Origin: Nocardia ninae NBRC 108245 | GTDB lineage: Bacteria; Actinomycetota; Actinomycetes; Mycobacteriales; Mycobacteriaceae | Direction of reading: 5' to 3' | Assembly (NCBI RefSeq): GCF_007990755.1 | Contig: NZ_BJXA01000013.1 | Coordinates: forward strand, 62,001 to 126,000 | Length of the DNA: 64,000 nucleotides | Shown here: positions 54,705 through 63,707 of the stretch, one piece after another | How positions within the stretch are numbered: the first letter of the stretch is position 1 | How the letters are laid out: the number at the start of each line of letters is the position of its first letter | The notes under the pieces: generated by a model | The model's input: only the letters and a program-made list of their open reading frames with translations | Databases searched by the model: none | What the model was told of the DNA's origin: nothing | Made by a program: the position numbers and the translations under genes

Positions 54705-56500
54705 TACGATTCTCCCCGCTCGTCGTGTACCGCCCAATCGAGCAGGCCGACGAAAGATCTGTTGAGCAAGGCCGTGTCCACGGGACGGAGCGGGTGCTGG
54801 CCGAGCAGTAGTGCCTGACTGTAGAGCGCCTCGACCGCCATGGTGGCCAGTCGAGGATCGGATAGCGCAGATATCTTGCGTACCAGCGGGTTTCGATGAT
54901 TGAGGACCAATTGCGGCCGATCCGGCCCGAGCCCGGTGTCGAAGGCGCCGAGCACATCCGACCAGAGGTCGTCGGCGATCGCCCGGGTGGCGCGCAGCTC
55001 GGCCCGATGCTGGGTTTCCCGGTCGAGCAGGTACAGCGCGGCCAGTGAGGGCGGGTCGAACGTGCGCAGCGTGACCTCGCAGTCCAACCGGTCCAGCGCG
55101 CGCTGGGCCGTCACCAGGAAGGGGCGCAGCGCCAGCTCCGTCGCCGGATCGATCAGGTCGAAATGGGTTGCCAGCTCGCTGGTTTCGAGGCGAGAGACGC
55201 GGATCTCGGGATCGATCGCCGGTAGTCGCTCGAGGATCTCGGTGAGGTAGGCGTAGCCGCCGTTCACCAGGCCGATGCCCTGGGCGTTGGCCACGGCGGA
55301 GAGCTGACGGAACTCCTCCACCGAGGGCGTGAAGCGGATGGCGCCGAAGCGGCGCCGGAACTCGGCGAGCGGAATCCGGCCCGCGTTGGTCTCCACCGCG
55401 AGCCAACGGTCCACCAGGCGCAACATGTCGTCATCGTGCAGCGCAAGGGCTTTCACGCCGAGGTCGTGGATCTGCAGGAACTGCGCGAGTCGGGCCGGGT
55501 CCGACGCGGACAGCTCGATCAGCCAGTCCCTGACCTGATCGCCCAGTGCTTCCCGGGTCGACTCCAGTAGGTCGTCTTCGTACAGGGCTTCCCGGCTGGC
55601 GGTCGGGCGCAGCTCGCTCGTGTCGACCACGCAGCGGACGAAGAACGCCCAATCGGGCAGCAGCCCGGTGACGTTCTCGGCGATCAGCATGCGCTTGAGA
55701 TAGGCCCGATGCCCGGTCTTGGCCGCCGGATTGGCCGCTTGCGGCAGCACGAACGCCACGCCGGTGAGCCCGGCCTCGGCGCTGGACAGGTCGAAACTGG
55801 CGAACGGGGTGTAACCGAAGGTGTCCTCGGCGTAGGTGGCCAGCGCTGCTTGCCGGTCGCTCGGCGTGGGATGTGTTGCCCGCCAGGGCAGATCGGCCGC
55901 ATTGATGGTCTGTCCGTCGACGGTGACCGGGAACGGCAGCAGGCCGCCGAAGAGCGTGGCCAACTCGAGGACGGTGGTGCTGGTCAGCCACGGTTCCATG
56001 CCTTGGCGTGGCGTGAGCGTCACGGTGGTGCCGGGCTCGGCCCGCTGCTCGGCCGCGATCTCCACGCGGTAGCGACCATCGGCGTAACCGGTCCACGCCA
56101 CCGACGGTCCGCCGCGGGCCGAACGAGTCAGGATCCGCGCCTCGTCGGCGACGAGGAAACAGGAGAGCAGTCCGATGCCGAACTGACCGAGGAACTCGTG
56201 CCTGGCGAAGCCGAGACTGTCGCGCTTGCCGCTGTGGCCGATGGTGGCCAGGAACTCGTGCACTTTGGGCTCGGTCAGCCCGATGCCGTTGTCGTACACG
56301 CGGATACTGCCGTCACCCGTGCTGTCCGGGGTCTCGATGCGCACCTCGGCGGGCGCGTCCGCATCGAAGGCCTGCCGGGCGGTGACGGCGTCGACCGCGT
56401 TCTGCAGCAACTCTCGAATGTAGACCCGCGGGCTGCCGTAGAGGTGGTGACTTAGTAGGTCGACAACGCCACGTAAATCGACCCTGAACGCTTGCTCCAC
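54704..56500 (-). CDS. HSP90/HtpG-family ATPase
   Basis: A 598-residue GHKL-type chaperone ATPase, slightly shorter than E. coli HtpG (624). The ATP motifs are conserved: ELLQNAVDAV (Glu/Asn/Asp), VYDNGIGLTEPKV, GHSGKRD, and GQFGIGLLSCFLVAD. The middle domain follows (AYLKRMLIAENVTGLLPDWA, then DTSELRPTASREALYEDD), and the C-terminal dimerisation region is less conserved. The GTG start follows GGAGGGCAGCG. It is the first gene of a two-gene operon with the TPR protein. Many actinobacteria lack HtpG, so this may be a divergent, specialised branch (inference). Confidence 0.85.
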   Translation of the reverse strand: MEQAFRVDLRGVVDLLSHHLYGSPRVYIRELLQNAVDAVTARQAFDADAPAEVRIETPDSTGDGSIRVYDNGIGLTEPKVHEFLATIGHSGKRDSLGFARHEFLGQFGIGLLSCFLVADEARILTRSARGGPSVAWTGYADGRYRVEIAAEQRAEPGTTVTLTPRQGMEPWLTSTTVLELATLFGGLLPFPVTVDGQTINAADLPWRATHPTPSDRQAALATYAEDTFGYTPFASFDLSSAEAGLTGVAFVLPQAANPAAKTGHRAYLKRMLIAENVTGLLPDWAFFVRCVVDTSELRPTASREALYEDDLLESTREALGDQVRDWLIELSASDPARLAQFLQIHDLGVKALALHDDDMLRLVDRWLAVETNAGRIPLAEFRRRFGAIRFTPSVEEFRQLSAVANAQGIGLVNGGYAYLTEILERLPAIDPEIRVSRLETSELATHFDLIDPATELALRPFLVTAQRALDRLDCEVTLRTFDPPSLAALYLLDRETQHRAELRATRAIADDLWSDVLGAFDTGLGPDRPQLVLNHRNPLVRKISALSDPRLATMAVEALYSQALLLGQHPLRPVDTALLNRSFVGLLDWAVHDERGES

Positions 56501-56586
56501 CGCTGCCCTCCGACAAACCCACCAGCTAACGGAATCACTCTAGCCATAGGACAGGCCGATGCTTCCCCCTCGATTCTGGGGGCGGC

Positions 56587-57441
56587 TCAGGTCTGCCGGG
56601 ACAAATGGGCCTCGTGTTGCGTGGTCACCTGGTGCCACAGCCGGTGGCGTGCGGCGCGGTCGAAGACGGCGGGGGAGATGCCGAATACCTCGTGCAGGGC
56701 GGTGAACCAGTCCTCCTGGGTATCCAAAACCGTTGTGCTGGTGTGGGAGTCATCGATTCTGCTGAGGGTGCGGGCGCGCAGGGTGTCGCCGCCGCTCGCA
56801 TGCCGACGCTGCACCACGCACACCCGGACGAAACCGGATTCCGGTGCGGTGGAGAGGTATTGGTGGCGTTCAGCGAAGTCGGACATGGTCGCGGGGGTCG
56901 GATCGAAGTCCATGCCGACGAAGCTGCCGCGCGGATCGTGGTCGAAGCGCCAGCCGCCGGCGACGGCGGTGGACGGGCGTAGGCCGAAGGTGAACGGGCC
57001 CTGACGATAGTCGCCCGCGCGCAGCGGTAGTGGAGAGAACAGGGCGTCGCCCAGGCCGGCATCGACCAGCCAGGTCGTCTCCGGGTCGTTCGGTAGCCCA
57101 GAGACGGTGAGCGCCAGATGGTTCCGGCTGATCTCGGCGGGTCCGCCGGAATTCTGCACGCCTGCCCGGTGCAAGGTGACCTGATAGCCGAGGGCCCGCA
57201 GTAGCGCGGAGAAAGCGCCGTTGAGGTGGTAGCAGTAACCACCGCGGCGCTGCCGGATGATGCGATCGGCGGAGTCGAGCGGGTCGAGGGTGGTGCTGCG
57301 GCCGAGTTGAATCTCCAACGCCTCGTAGGGCACCTGTTGGACGAAGGCCTCGTGTAGTCGGGTCAGGGCGGCCACACTCGGTGGTTCCGCGCCGGGTAGG
57401 GCCAGACGCCGGAGGAACTCGGACGCATCGATCTCGCGCAT
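56587..57441 (-). CDS. nat: arylamine N-acetyltransferase
   Basis: A 284-residue NAT that acetylates arylamines and hydrazines (for example isoniazid) using acetyl-CoA. The catalytic triad Cys70 (RGGYCYHLN), His108 (SRNHLAL) and Asp127 (LVDAGLGD) falls at almost the same numbers as in mycobacterial NAT (Cys70, His110, Asp127). In most family members the residue after the CF/CY pair is Glu; here it is His. The ATG lies six bases after TAGGGT (57448-57453) with no ribosome-binding site, so it is probably leaderless. It stands alone. Confidence 0.9.
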   Translation of the reverse strand: MREIDASEFLRRLALPGAEPPSVAALTRLHEAFVQQVPYEALEIQLGRSTTLDPLDSADRIIRQRRGGYCYHLNGAFSALLRALGYQVTLHRAGVQNSGGPAEISRNHLALTVSGLPNDPETTWLVDAGLGDALFSPLPLRAGDYRQGPFTFGLRPSTAVAGGWRFDHDPRGSFVGMDFDPTPATMSDFAERHQYLSTAPESGFVRVCVVQRRHASGGDTLRARTLSRIDDSHTSTTVLDTQEDWFTALHEVFGISPAVFDRAARHRLWHQVTTQHEAHLSRQT

Positions 57442-57447
57442 GTCCGA

Positions 57448-57453
57448 ACCCTA
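57448..57453 (-). promoter_or_regulatory. -10 element of nat in a 305-base gap
   Basis: The reverse-strand TAGGGT fits the TANNNT pattern and lies six bases before the nat ATG. The 305-base gap 57442-57746 separates nat from the divergent exporter gene. It also holds TGAAG...CTTCA half-sites around 57524-57543, a possible operator for the exporter. Nothing else is recognisable there. Confidence 0.4.
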
Positions 57454-57746
57454 GTGTGTTGCCGACGGTGTGCGGTCTGGTCTCGGTTTGCCGCAACTGC
57501 CGGGAGTGACCAGGCTCACGATTGAAGTTGGACCGGCTTCATAAGAGTGTCTGACCAGCTGATTCGGGGTTGCGCGAGGGCCGCCCGGCCGGAAAATTCG
57601 ATGAAACATGTCGGTATCGACCGGTTTACTGATGCACGCCGATGAGTTCGAGCACCCGAGTCCGTCTCAATCATTGTGGCGCCGGGGGTTCGAAGCTCCA
57701 AGGCCACACGTTGCCCTGCTGATCTCTATGCCCCCGGAGGTATCCG

Positions 57747-59207
57747 ATGCCCGAACCATCCGCTCCCGTCTCGGGAGGACGGACACCGACCGTCATCCGG
57801 GTGCTGGTGCTCGCGACCTTCGTGGTGATCCTGAACGAGACCATCATGATCAACGCGATCCCGCGGCTGATGGAGGATCTCGAGGTCACCGAGCGGGCGG
57901 CGCAGTGGGTGTCCACCGCGTTCATGCTCACCATGGCGGCCATCATCCCGACCACCGGCTGGTTCCTGCAGCGGGTCACCACTCGGCAGGCCTACGCCGT
58001 GGCGATGGGTGTCTTCCTGGCCGGTACCGCGCTGTCGGCCGTGGCGCCGTCGTTCGTGGTGCTGCTGATCGGGCGGATCATCCAGGCCGGTGGCACCGCG
58101 GTGATGATGCCGCTGTTGATGACCACGCTGATGACCGTGGTGCCTGAGAAGGATCGTGGCCGGGTGATGGGTAACGTCACCCTCGCCATCTCGGTGGCGC
58201 CCGCGATGGGGCCGGTCATCTCCGGGCTGGTGCTCCAGGTCGGTTCCTGGCGTTGGCTTTTCGTGCTGGTGCTGCCGATCACCGGCGTGGTCACCTGGCT
58301 CGGATTGCGGCAGCTGGAGAACGTCGGCGAGCCGCAGCCCGGCGCGATCGACTGGTCCAGCGTGCTGCTCGCCGCGCTCGGCTTCGGTGGTCTGGTGTAC
58401 GGGCTCAGCAAGTTCGAGGCCGACAACCTGGCCAGCCCTGCGCTGATCGTCGCCGCGGGGGTGGCACTCATCGCCACGTTCGTGTTCCGGCAGTTGCGGT
58501 TGCAGCGCACCGGTGTTCCGCTGCTCGACCTGCGGGTGCTGCTGGCGGGCACCTACACCAAGGCGCTGGTGCTGATGTCGGTTGCGTTCATGGCGATGCT
58601 CGGATCGATGATCCTGCTGCCGCTGTACCTGCAGAACCTGCGCGGTCTGAGCCCGTTGGCGACCGGCCTGCTGGTGATGCCGGGTGGTCTGGCGATGGGT
58701 CTGCTCGGGCCGACCGTCGGTCGCCTGTTCGACAAGTTCGGCGGCCGCTGCCTGGTGATTCCCGGGTCGATCGGCATCGCCGTGGCGCTGGCCGGCTTCA
58801 CCCAGATCTCGATGACCATGCCGTACTGGCAGCTGATCGCGCTGCACGTGGTGCTGATGGTGTCGCTGGCCGCGACCTTCACCCCCGTCTTCACCCTCGG
58901 CCTCGGCGCGCTCCCGCACCAGCTGTACTCGCACGGCAGCTCCATGCTCGGCACCCTGCAACAGGTCGCCGCCGCCTTCGGCACCGCCATGGTGGTCACC
59001 GTCATGTCGGCCCGCAGCACCCAGCTCGTCGAAGACGGCACCGACGCCATCACCGCCCACCTCGACGGCATGCGCCTGGCCTTCCTGGTCTCCGCCGTCC
59101 TGGCCATCGTCGTGATCGTCATGGCAGTCCTGCTGCCCAACCGGGCCGCCGCCCCGGAAGAATCCGACGAGTCCGAAACCGCGGCACCCGAATTGGTCAA
59201 GGGCTGA
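57747..59207 (+). CDS. DHA2-family (EmrB/QacA) multidrug MFS exporter
   Basis: A 486-residue inner-membrane exporter with about fourteen hydrophobic segments, driven by protons. The first helix has VILNETIMINAIPRLMEDL, which matches the DHA2 drug:H+ antiporter signature. Motif C-like GPVISGLVLQVGSWRWLFVL lies in helix 5. The family exports hydrophobic antibiotics, dyes and metabolites; the substrate cannot be told. A GGAGG ribosome-binding site precedes the ATG. No regulator lies directly beside it. Confidence 0.9.
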   Translation: MPEPSAPVSGGRTPTVIRVLVLATFVVILNETIMINAIPRLMEDLEVTERAAQWVSTAFMLTMAAIIPTTGWFLQRVTTRQAYAVAMGVFLAGTALSAVAPSFVVLLIGRIIQAGGTAVMMPLLMTTLMTVVPEKDRGRVMGNVTLAISVAPAMGPVISGLVLQVGSWRWLFVLVLPITGVVTWLGLRQLENVGEPQPGAIDWSSVLLAALGFGGLVYGLSKFEADNLASPALIVAAGVALIATFVFRQLRLQRTGVPLLDLRVLLAGTYTKALVLMSVAFMAMLGSMILLPLYLQNLRGLSPLATGLLVMPGGLAMGLLGPTVGRLFDKFGGRCLVIPGSIGIAVALAGFTQISMTMPYWQLIALHVVLMVSLAATFTPVFTLGLGALPHQLYSHGSSMLGTLQQVAAAFGTAMVVTVMSARSTQLVEDGTDAITAHLDGMRLAFLVSAVLAIVVIVMAVLLPNRAAAPEESDESETAAPELVKG

Positions 59208-59219
59208 CCCCTTCACCCC

Positions 59220-59259
59220 ACGAACCCCCGGCCGCACCCGCGCGCGCCGGGGGTTTCGT
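59220..59259. terminator. rho-independent-type terminator after the exporter gene
   Basis: The arms acgaacccccggc (59220-59232) and gccgggggtttcgt (59246-59259) pair with one bulged A and a 13-base loop. The hairpin lies 13 bases after the exporter stop codon. Confidence 0.75.
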
Positions 59260-59505
59260 CTATTGGTCGACTGATCATGAGGAACTGATGTAGGCATCGC
59301 CCGAGCGAGCCACACCACCATTTCCCCATGATCGGTTGTCCAGTATCCGTAACTCGCGTCTGCGCTGCGGGCTCATATCGTAGTGGGAGTAGTTCGCCTA
59401 GGTGGTCTTCTATTAGTCGGACATTTCAAGTGCAGCTTATCGAGTCATTCAGTACGTCTTAAAAAGTAAATGTCGCTGCGACATTGCTGGGGATCGTTGG
59501 TAAGA

Positions 59506-61677
59506 ATGCGTTCCATGGTAGGGACAGCCTCTCGGGAATTGTTGGTGCGGCACGGTGGGGTGGGGGCTGCGCGGGTGGGGTTTCGGGGGGATGTGGAGGG
59601 GTTGCGGGCGGTTGCGGTGCTGGCTGTGGTTGTTTTTCATGCGGGGATGCCCGGGGTGGGGGGTGGGTTTGTGGGGGTGGATGTTTTCTTTGTTATCTCC
59701 GGGTTCCTGATTACGGGGATGTTGTGGCGGGAGGTCGCGGGGAGCGGGACGATTCGGTTGGCGCGGTTCTATGGGGCGCGGGCGCGGCGGTTGTTGCCTG
59801 CGGCGGGGATCGTGTTGGTTGCGACGGCGGGGGGTGCGGCGGCGTTGTTGCCGCCGTTGCAGGCGCGTCAGGTACTGGGCGATGGGATTGCCAGTGCGTT
59901 GTATGTGGGTAATTATCGGCTTGCGTTGCACGGCACCGACTATCTCGCTGCGGATGCGCCGCCTTCGCCGTTTCAGCATTACTGGTCGCTGGGGGTGGAG
60001 GAGCAGTTCTATTTGTTGTGGCCGGCGTTGATTATAGGGGTTGCCTGGTTCGTACAACGGCGGCGTGAGACCGAGAGTGTTTCGCCGACTCCGTATCTGG
60101 TTGTCCTCGGGGTCGTCGCCGCGCTGTCGTTCGCGGTGTCGCTGCACTGGACCAGGACGTTGCCGTCGTGGGCGTTCTTCGCGCTACCGGCTCGGGCTTG
60201 GGAGTTGGCGGTCGGTGGCATGGTGGCGCTGTCGATTCCGGTCTGGCGTCGTATCCCGTCGTCGGTTGCCGCCGTCGCCGGGTGGGGGGGGCTGGCGGCG
60301 ATCGTCGTGAGTTGTACGCACTTGGACGGGCGGACGCCGTATCCCGGGACCGCTGCGCTGCTGCCCGTACTGGGCGCGGCCTCGATCGTGGCCGCAGGCT
60401 GCGCCGCGCCCCGGCTCGGAGTCGGTCGAGTGTTGTCGACGGCTCCCTTGCGGTCGCTCGGGCGGCTGTCGTACTCGTGGTATCTCTGGCACTGGCCGGT
60501 GTTGCTGCTCGCACCGAAGCTCAGCGGTCACCCGCTCGACCTGGTCGGCTCGCTGGGGGCGGTCGCCACGGCGGCGGGCTTGGCCATGTTGACGCTCTGG
60601 TTCGTCGAGGATCCCGCACGCTTCGCGGCGCCGCTACGGCGTTCGGCCGCACTGAGTTTGGCCGGTGGCGGTGTCGTCACCGCGGTCGCCGTATGCGTTG
60701 GCGTGGTGCTGCTGGTGCTCGTGCCGGTGCCGGTCGGGCGTGGGGCGGCGGCCGAGGCGTTGACCGTCGTCGCGCCACCGCAGGCGCCGCCGTCGGAGTC
60801 CATCGATCCGCATGATGCGGCGGTGCAGCAGTTGACCGCGCAGGTGCAGGCGGCCGTCACAGCCTCGGCCGAATCGCCGTCGGTGCCGTCGAATCTGTCC
60901 CCATCACTCGCCGACGCACCAGCCGACAAGGCCGCCGTATTCGGAAACGGTTGCGTGCGTTCGTGGCTCGACGTCGGTCAGCCGGAGTGCGCCGCGGGCG
61001 ATCTCGGCTCGGCGAACACGGTGGCACTGGTCGGTGATTCGCATGCGGCGATGTGGAGCCCGGCGTTCGAACAGATTGCCGAGCAACGGCATTGGCGCTT
61101 GGAGACGATGAGCAAGGTGACTTGCCCGCTGATGGAACTGCCCATCACCAGTCCCTACCTCGGCCGGGAGTACACCGAATGCGTGCAGTGGCGGCACCAG
61201 GTCCTGGCCAGGCTGCAGGCCGAGCATCCACGGCTGATCGTGCTCAGCATGTCCCGGCGCTACGGCGGCGACTTCGGCTTCACCACCTACGACCAGGCCT
61301 GGATCGACAGCCTGTCCCGCCTGACCACGCAGCTGCGCGCGACAGGCGCGAATGTTCTTGTCCTCGGCCCGATTCCGGACCCGCACAGCACCGTGCCCAC
61401 CTGCCTGTCCGGCCACCTCGACGACGCGCTGGCCTGCGCGCCGACCCGTCCGGTCGCCGTCGACGACGCGGGCATCGCCGCCGAACGAGCCGCGACAACG
61501 GCGGGCGACGGCCAGTACGCCGACCTCACCGAGCTGTTCTGCACCGCCGACCGCTGCCCGCTCATCACCGGCAACACCCTCATCTACCGCGACGACAACC
61601 ACCTCACAGTCGCCTACGCCAAAGCGCTCGCCCCGGTCGTTGCCGCGCTGGCCGACGGCGCGCTGGCCCGCGGCTGA
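59506..61677 (+). CDS. OafA/YrhL-type acyltransferase 3 with C-terminal SGNH domain
   Basis: A 723-residue membrane acyltransferase that O-acylates cell-envelope sugars. The first half is the acyltransferase-3 domain with ten or so transmembrane helices, starting RGDVEGLRAVAVLAVVVFHA (the His is catalytic). It also has VGVDVFFVISGFLIT and a WSLGVEEQFYLLWPAL segment. The last ~200 residues form an external SGNH domain with GDSHAAMW (Ser) and DDNHLT (Asp-His). The start is uncertain: ATG at 59506 has ggggat upstream, 59470 and 59515 are alternatives. The first ~540 bases are very G-rich on the coding strand, the rest C-rich; a G-quadruplex-type run lies at 59557-59590. Confidence 0.85.
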   Translation: MRSMVGTASRELLVRHGGVGAARVGFRGDVEGLRAVAVLAVVVFHAGMPGVGGGFVGVDVFFVISGFLITGMLWREVAGSGTIRLARFYGARARRLLPAAGIVLVATAGGAAALLPPLQARQVLGDGIASALYVGNYRLALHGTDYLAADAPPSPFQHYWSLGVEEQFYLLWPALIIGVAWFVQRRRETESVSPTPYLVVLGVVAALSFAVSLHWTRTLPSWAFFALPARAWELAVGGMVALSIPVWRRIPSSVAAVAGWGGLAAIVVSCTHLDGRTPYPGTAALLPVLGAASIVAAGCAAPRLGVGRVLSTAPLRSLGRLSYSWYLWHWPVLLLAPKLSGHPLDLVGSLGAVATAAGLAMLTLWFVEDPARFAAPLRRSAALSLAGGGVVTAVAVCVGVVLLVLVPVPVGRGAAAEALTVVAPPQAPPSESIDPHDAAVQQLTAQVQAAVTASAESPSVPSNLSPSLADAPADKAAVFGNGCVRSWLDVGQPECAAGDLGSANTVALVGDSHAAMWSPAFEQIAEQRHWRLETMSKVTCPLMELPITSPYLGREYTECVQWRHQVLARLQAEHPRLIVLSMSRRYGGDFGFTTYDQAWIDSLSRLTTQLRATGANVLVLGPIPDPHSTVPTCLSGHLDDALACAPTRPVAVDDAGIAAERAATTAGDGQYADLTELFCTADRCPLITGNTLIYRDDNHLTVAYAKALAPVVAALADGALARG
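59557..59590 (+). other. G-quadruplex-type run at the 5' end of the acyltransferase gene
   Basis: Five G-tracts (4, 5, 3, 4 and 6 bases) with 1-6-base loops lie on the coding strand, about 50 to 85 bases after the chosen start. The motif could form a G-quadruplex in the mRNA or non-template DNA. Whether it regulates translation is unknown. Confidence 0.5.
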
Positions 61678-61871
61678 ACACGCTGGGCAAGAACTAACCG
61701 GACGCCAAGCCCCGAGCCGACCGGAACCACAGCGTCGGCGAAGGCGCCGCGCACGAGACCAGCATTCCCGGGACGCGGCACTCGGCGGAGCGATATTCTC
61801 CATCCGCGGAGTACCTTCCAGCCCGGCGTACGCATGCGGGCCGCCTGCGACGTGGGGGAGGAGGACGGCGG

Positions 61872-63704
61872 GTGCGAATTCAACCGAGAGAACAGCTTCT
61901 GGACGTGTGGCGAGCCCTGCTCGCCGCGTGCTGGGATGATCAGCGCTGGCGCTGGGGCGAGCAGGCGGACACCAACTCGATCAGCGACTCGGAACAGCTG
62001 CTGTGCCTGCTCTACCCCGCCACCGAGATCGACATCTTCACGCTGGCAGACCCGGACCGCATCGAGGGCGACGTCGCCGGCGTGCTGGAGCCGATCGGGG
62101 AGAGGGGCCAGCTGGGCGGCTTCGTCGTCTCGTTGCTGGAGCAGTACCTCGAGCGCAACGCCGACGAGGACGGCGAACCGTCCTTCGCCGCGGGCAATTA
62201 CCTGCGCGGTGAACCCACCGACGGGCAGCGGCGAATCGAGGTCGTCAGCTCGTATTCGATGTCGCTGGCCGTCTGCATGAGCGGTCTGCGTTTCCTGCAA
62301 GCGTGCCGCGTCAAGACGCGGTACGGCGAGCTGACCGACCGGATCGACGCACTCTCCGCCCGGCTGAGCGCGCGGCTGACCGCGGCGATGACGGGATTGA
62401 TCCGAAGCTTCGTGGTCGCCACCACGCACCCGAAGTCGCCTGCGGGACAAGCGATCCTCAGCATGCTGAACCAGACCGGGCAGCCCGGTCGGCTGATACA
62501 TTGCGAAGTACGGCGCAGCCTCGAAAGGGTGCGGACGCTGCTGCTCCGCGACGTCACGCTCGGCCGAGGAGCCTCGACCACAGAGTTCGATGACGACGAC
62601 ATGCTCTTCGAATGTGGATGGAGCTGGGGCGTCGTTCACGACGCCGCCGAGATCGATGGCATCGACGCGCGGATCGCGCACTGCGGCGGTATCGCGGTTC
62701 CGCACCCCCACCTCTACTTCACCGTCACCGCGCTGGACGCCATCAACGACCTCGTCTCCCCGCGGATCGATGAACTCGGCTTGCTCGACAAGCGGCAAAT
62801 CCAGCTCGCCCAAGCCTTGCGCCTCAGATGGGAACTGGCCCAGGACTATTGGTCCACGCTTGCCCGGTTCGGTTCCGGTAGATGGCCGCTGGAAGATATC
62901 CCGTGGCGCACATCGGACGGCTTGGAGTCGGACTACTTCAGTCTCCTCCTGTCGGCGGTATTGATCCATGACCTGACCGCGAGCACCGCCGACGATGACG
63001 ACTTAGCAAGGATCGTAGCAATTTTCGAGGAATTAGCCGCTCGTGGACGGGTCACCCGCAGAGCCCTGCTCGACGATCCCGCCGTGGGGCTGCATACATC
63101 CGGCGTACGGCTGACGCTGTGCGGCAGCGAGTCGGTCGATGACGGTCCGGTGCTGTATTGGGAGGTGTCGGACTTCGCTCCGACGCTCTTGAAGCAAGTA
63201 CTCCGAGCAGTCAGCGTGTCCAGCAATGTCGACACCAGAGACAAACTGATGGAACTGGCCAAATCGGTGATGGACCACCTGGATCGGCGGAGGCTCCGGT
63301 CGGGCGCCACCGGACTCTGGGACGACCCGGCGGGCGTCTTCGACGACGACGGCGCATCCGTCGCGACCAAACCCTCCTGGGCGATCACTGAGCGAGTGGT
63401 CGAATGTCTGATCGCCGCCGAGCGCATCTACCGGGAACCGCCACCTCAGTTGCCGGAACTACAGCGGATGGCACGAAACCTGCTGACCATCGCCGAGCAT
63501 CGATACGACCAGACGAAGTTGGGGGTCGATCTGGACGACCGATCGGCCAGTCTCACCATGCTCGACCATGTGGAAGCACGCATCGATGCGGCAAGGCAGG
63601 AGCTACACCGCAACCCCGCAACCACATTCGTGCACGCGATCGAGGCGTTGCGTGACCTCGAGCAGCTGTCGATAGCCCGCCGTGACGCGAGCAGGGGCAG
63701 CTGA
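61872..63704 (+). CDS. SCO2524-family protein (function unknown)
   Basis: A 610-residue soluble protein matching the actinobacterial SCO2524 family (opening RIQPREQLLDVWRALLAACW, then NSISDSEQLLCLLYPATEID). It is largely helical with no signal peptide, membrane segment or catalytic motif that I can name. The GTG start follows a strong ribosome-binding site (ggggaggagga). It is followed three bases after its stop by an SCO2523-type variant P-loop gene, and family members are usually found with SCO2521, SCO2522 and SCO2523 genes. The shared neighbourhood points to a conserved multi-protein machine of unknown purpose. Confidence 0.8.
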   Translation: MRIQPREQLLDVWRALLAACWDDQRWRWGEQADTNSISDSEQLLCLLYPATEIDIFTLADPDRIEGDVAGVLEPIGERGQLGGFVVSLLEQYLERNADEDGEPSFAAGNYLRGEPTDGQRRIEVVSSYSMSLAVCMSGLRFLQACRVKTRYGELTDRIDALSARLSARLTAAMTGLIRSFVVATTHPKSPAGQAILSMLNQTGQPGRLIHCEVRRSLERVRTLLLRDVTLGRGASTTEFDDDDMLFECGWSWGVVHDAAEIDGIDARIAHCGGIAVPHPHLYFTVTALDAINDLVSPRIDELGLLDKRQIQLAQALRLRWELAQDYWSTLARFGSGRWPLEDIPWRTSDGLESDYFSLLLSAVLIHDLTASTADDDDLARIVAIFEELAARGRVTRRALLDDPAVGLHTSGVRLTLCGSESVDDGPVLYWEVSDFAPTLLKQVLRAVSVSSNVDTRDKLMELAKSVMDHLDRRRLRSGATGLWDDPAGVFDDDGASVATKPSWAITERVVECLIAAERIYREPPPQLPELQRMARNLLTIAEHRYDQTKLGVDLDDRSASLTMLDHVEARIDAARQELHRNPATTFVHAIEALRDLEQLSIARRDASRGS

Positions 63705-63707
63705 CCC

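Noticed and set aside
51879-55406. Extension of the TPR gene to 55406
   Set aside because: The extra ~230 codons overlap the HSP90 gene in another frame and show no TPR pattern. The ATG at 54704 overlaps the HSP90 stop and gives a good start.
57726-59321. A 531-codon open frame antisense to the exporter gene
   Set aside because: Low-complexity His/Arg/Gln-rich shadow of the exporter; the + strand protein has fourteen helices and family motifs.
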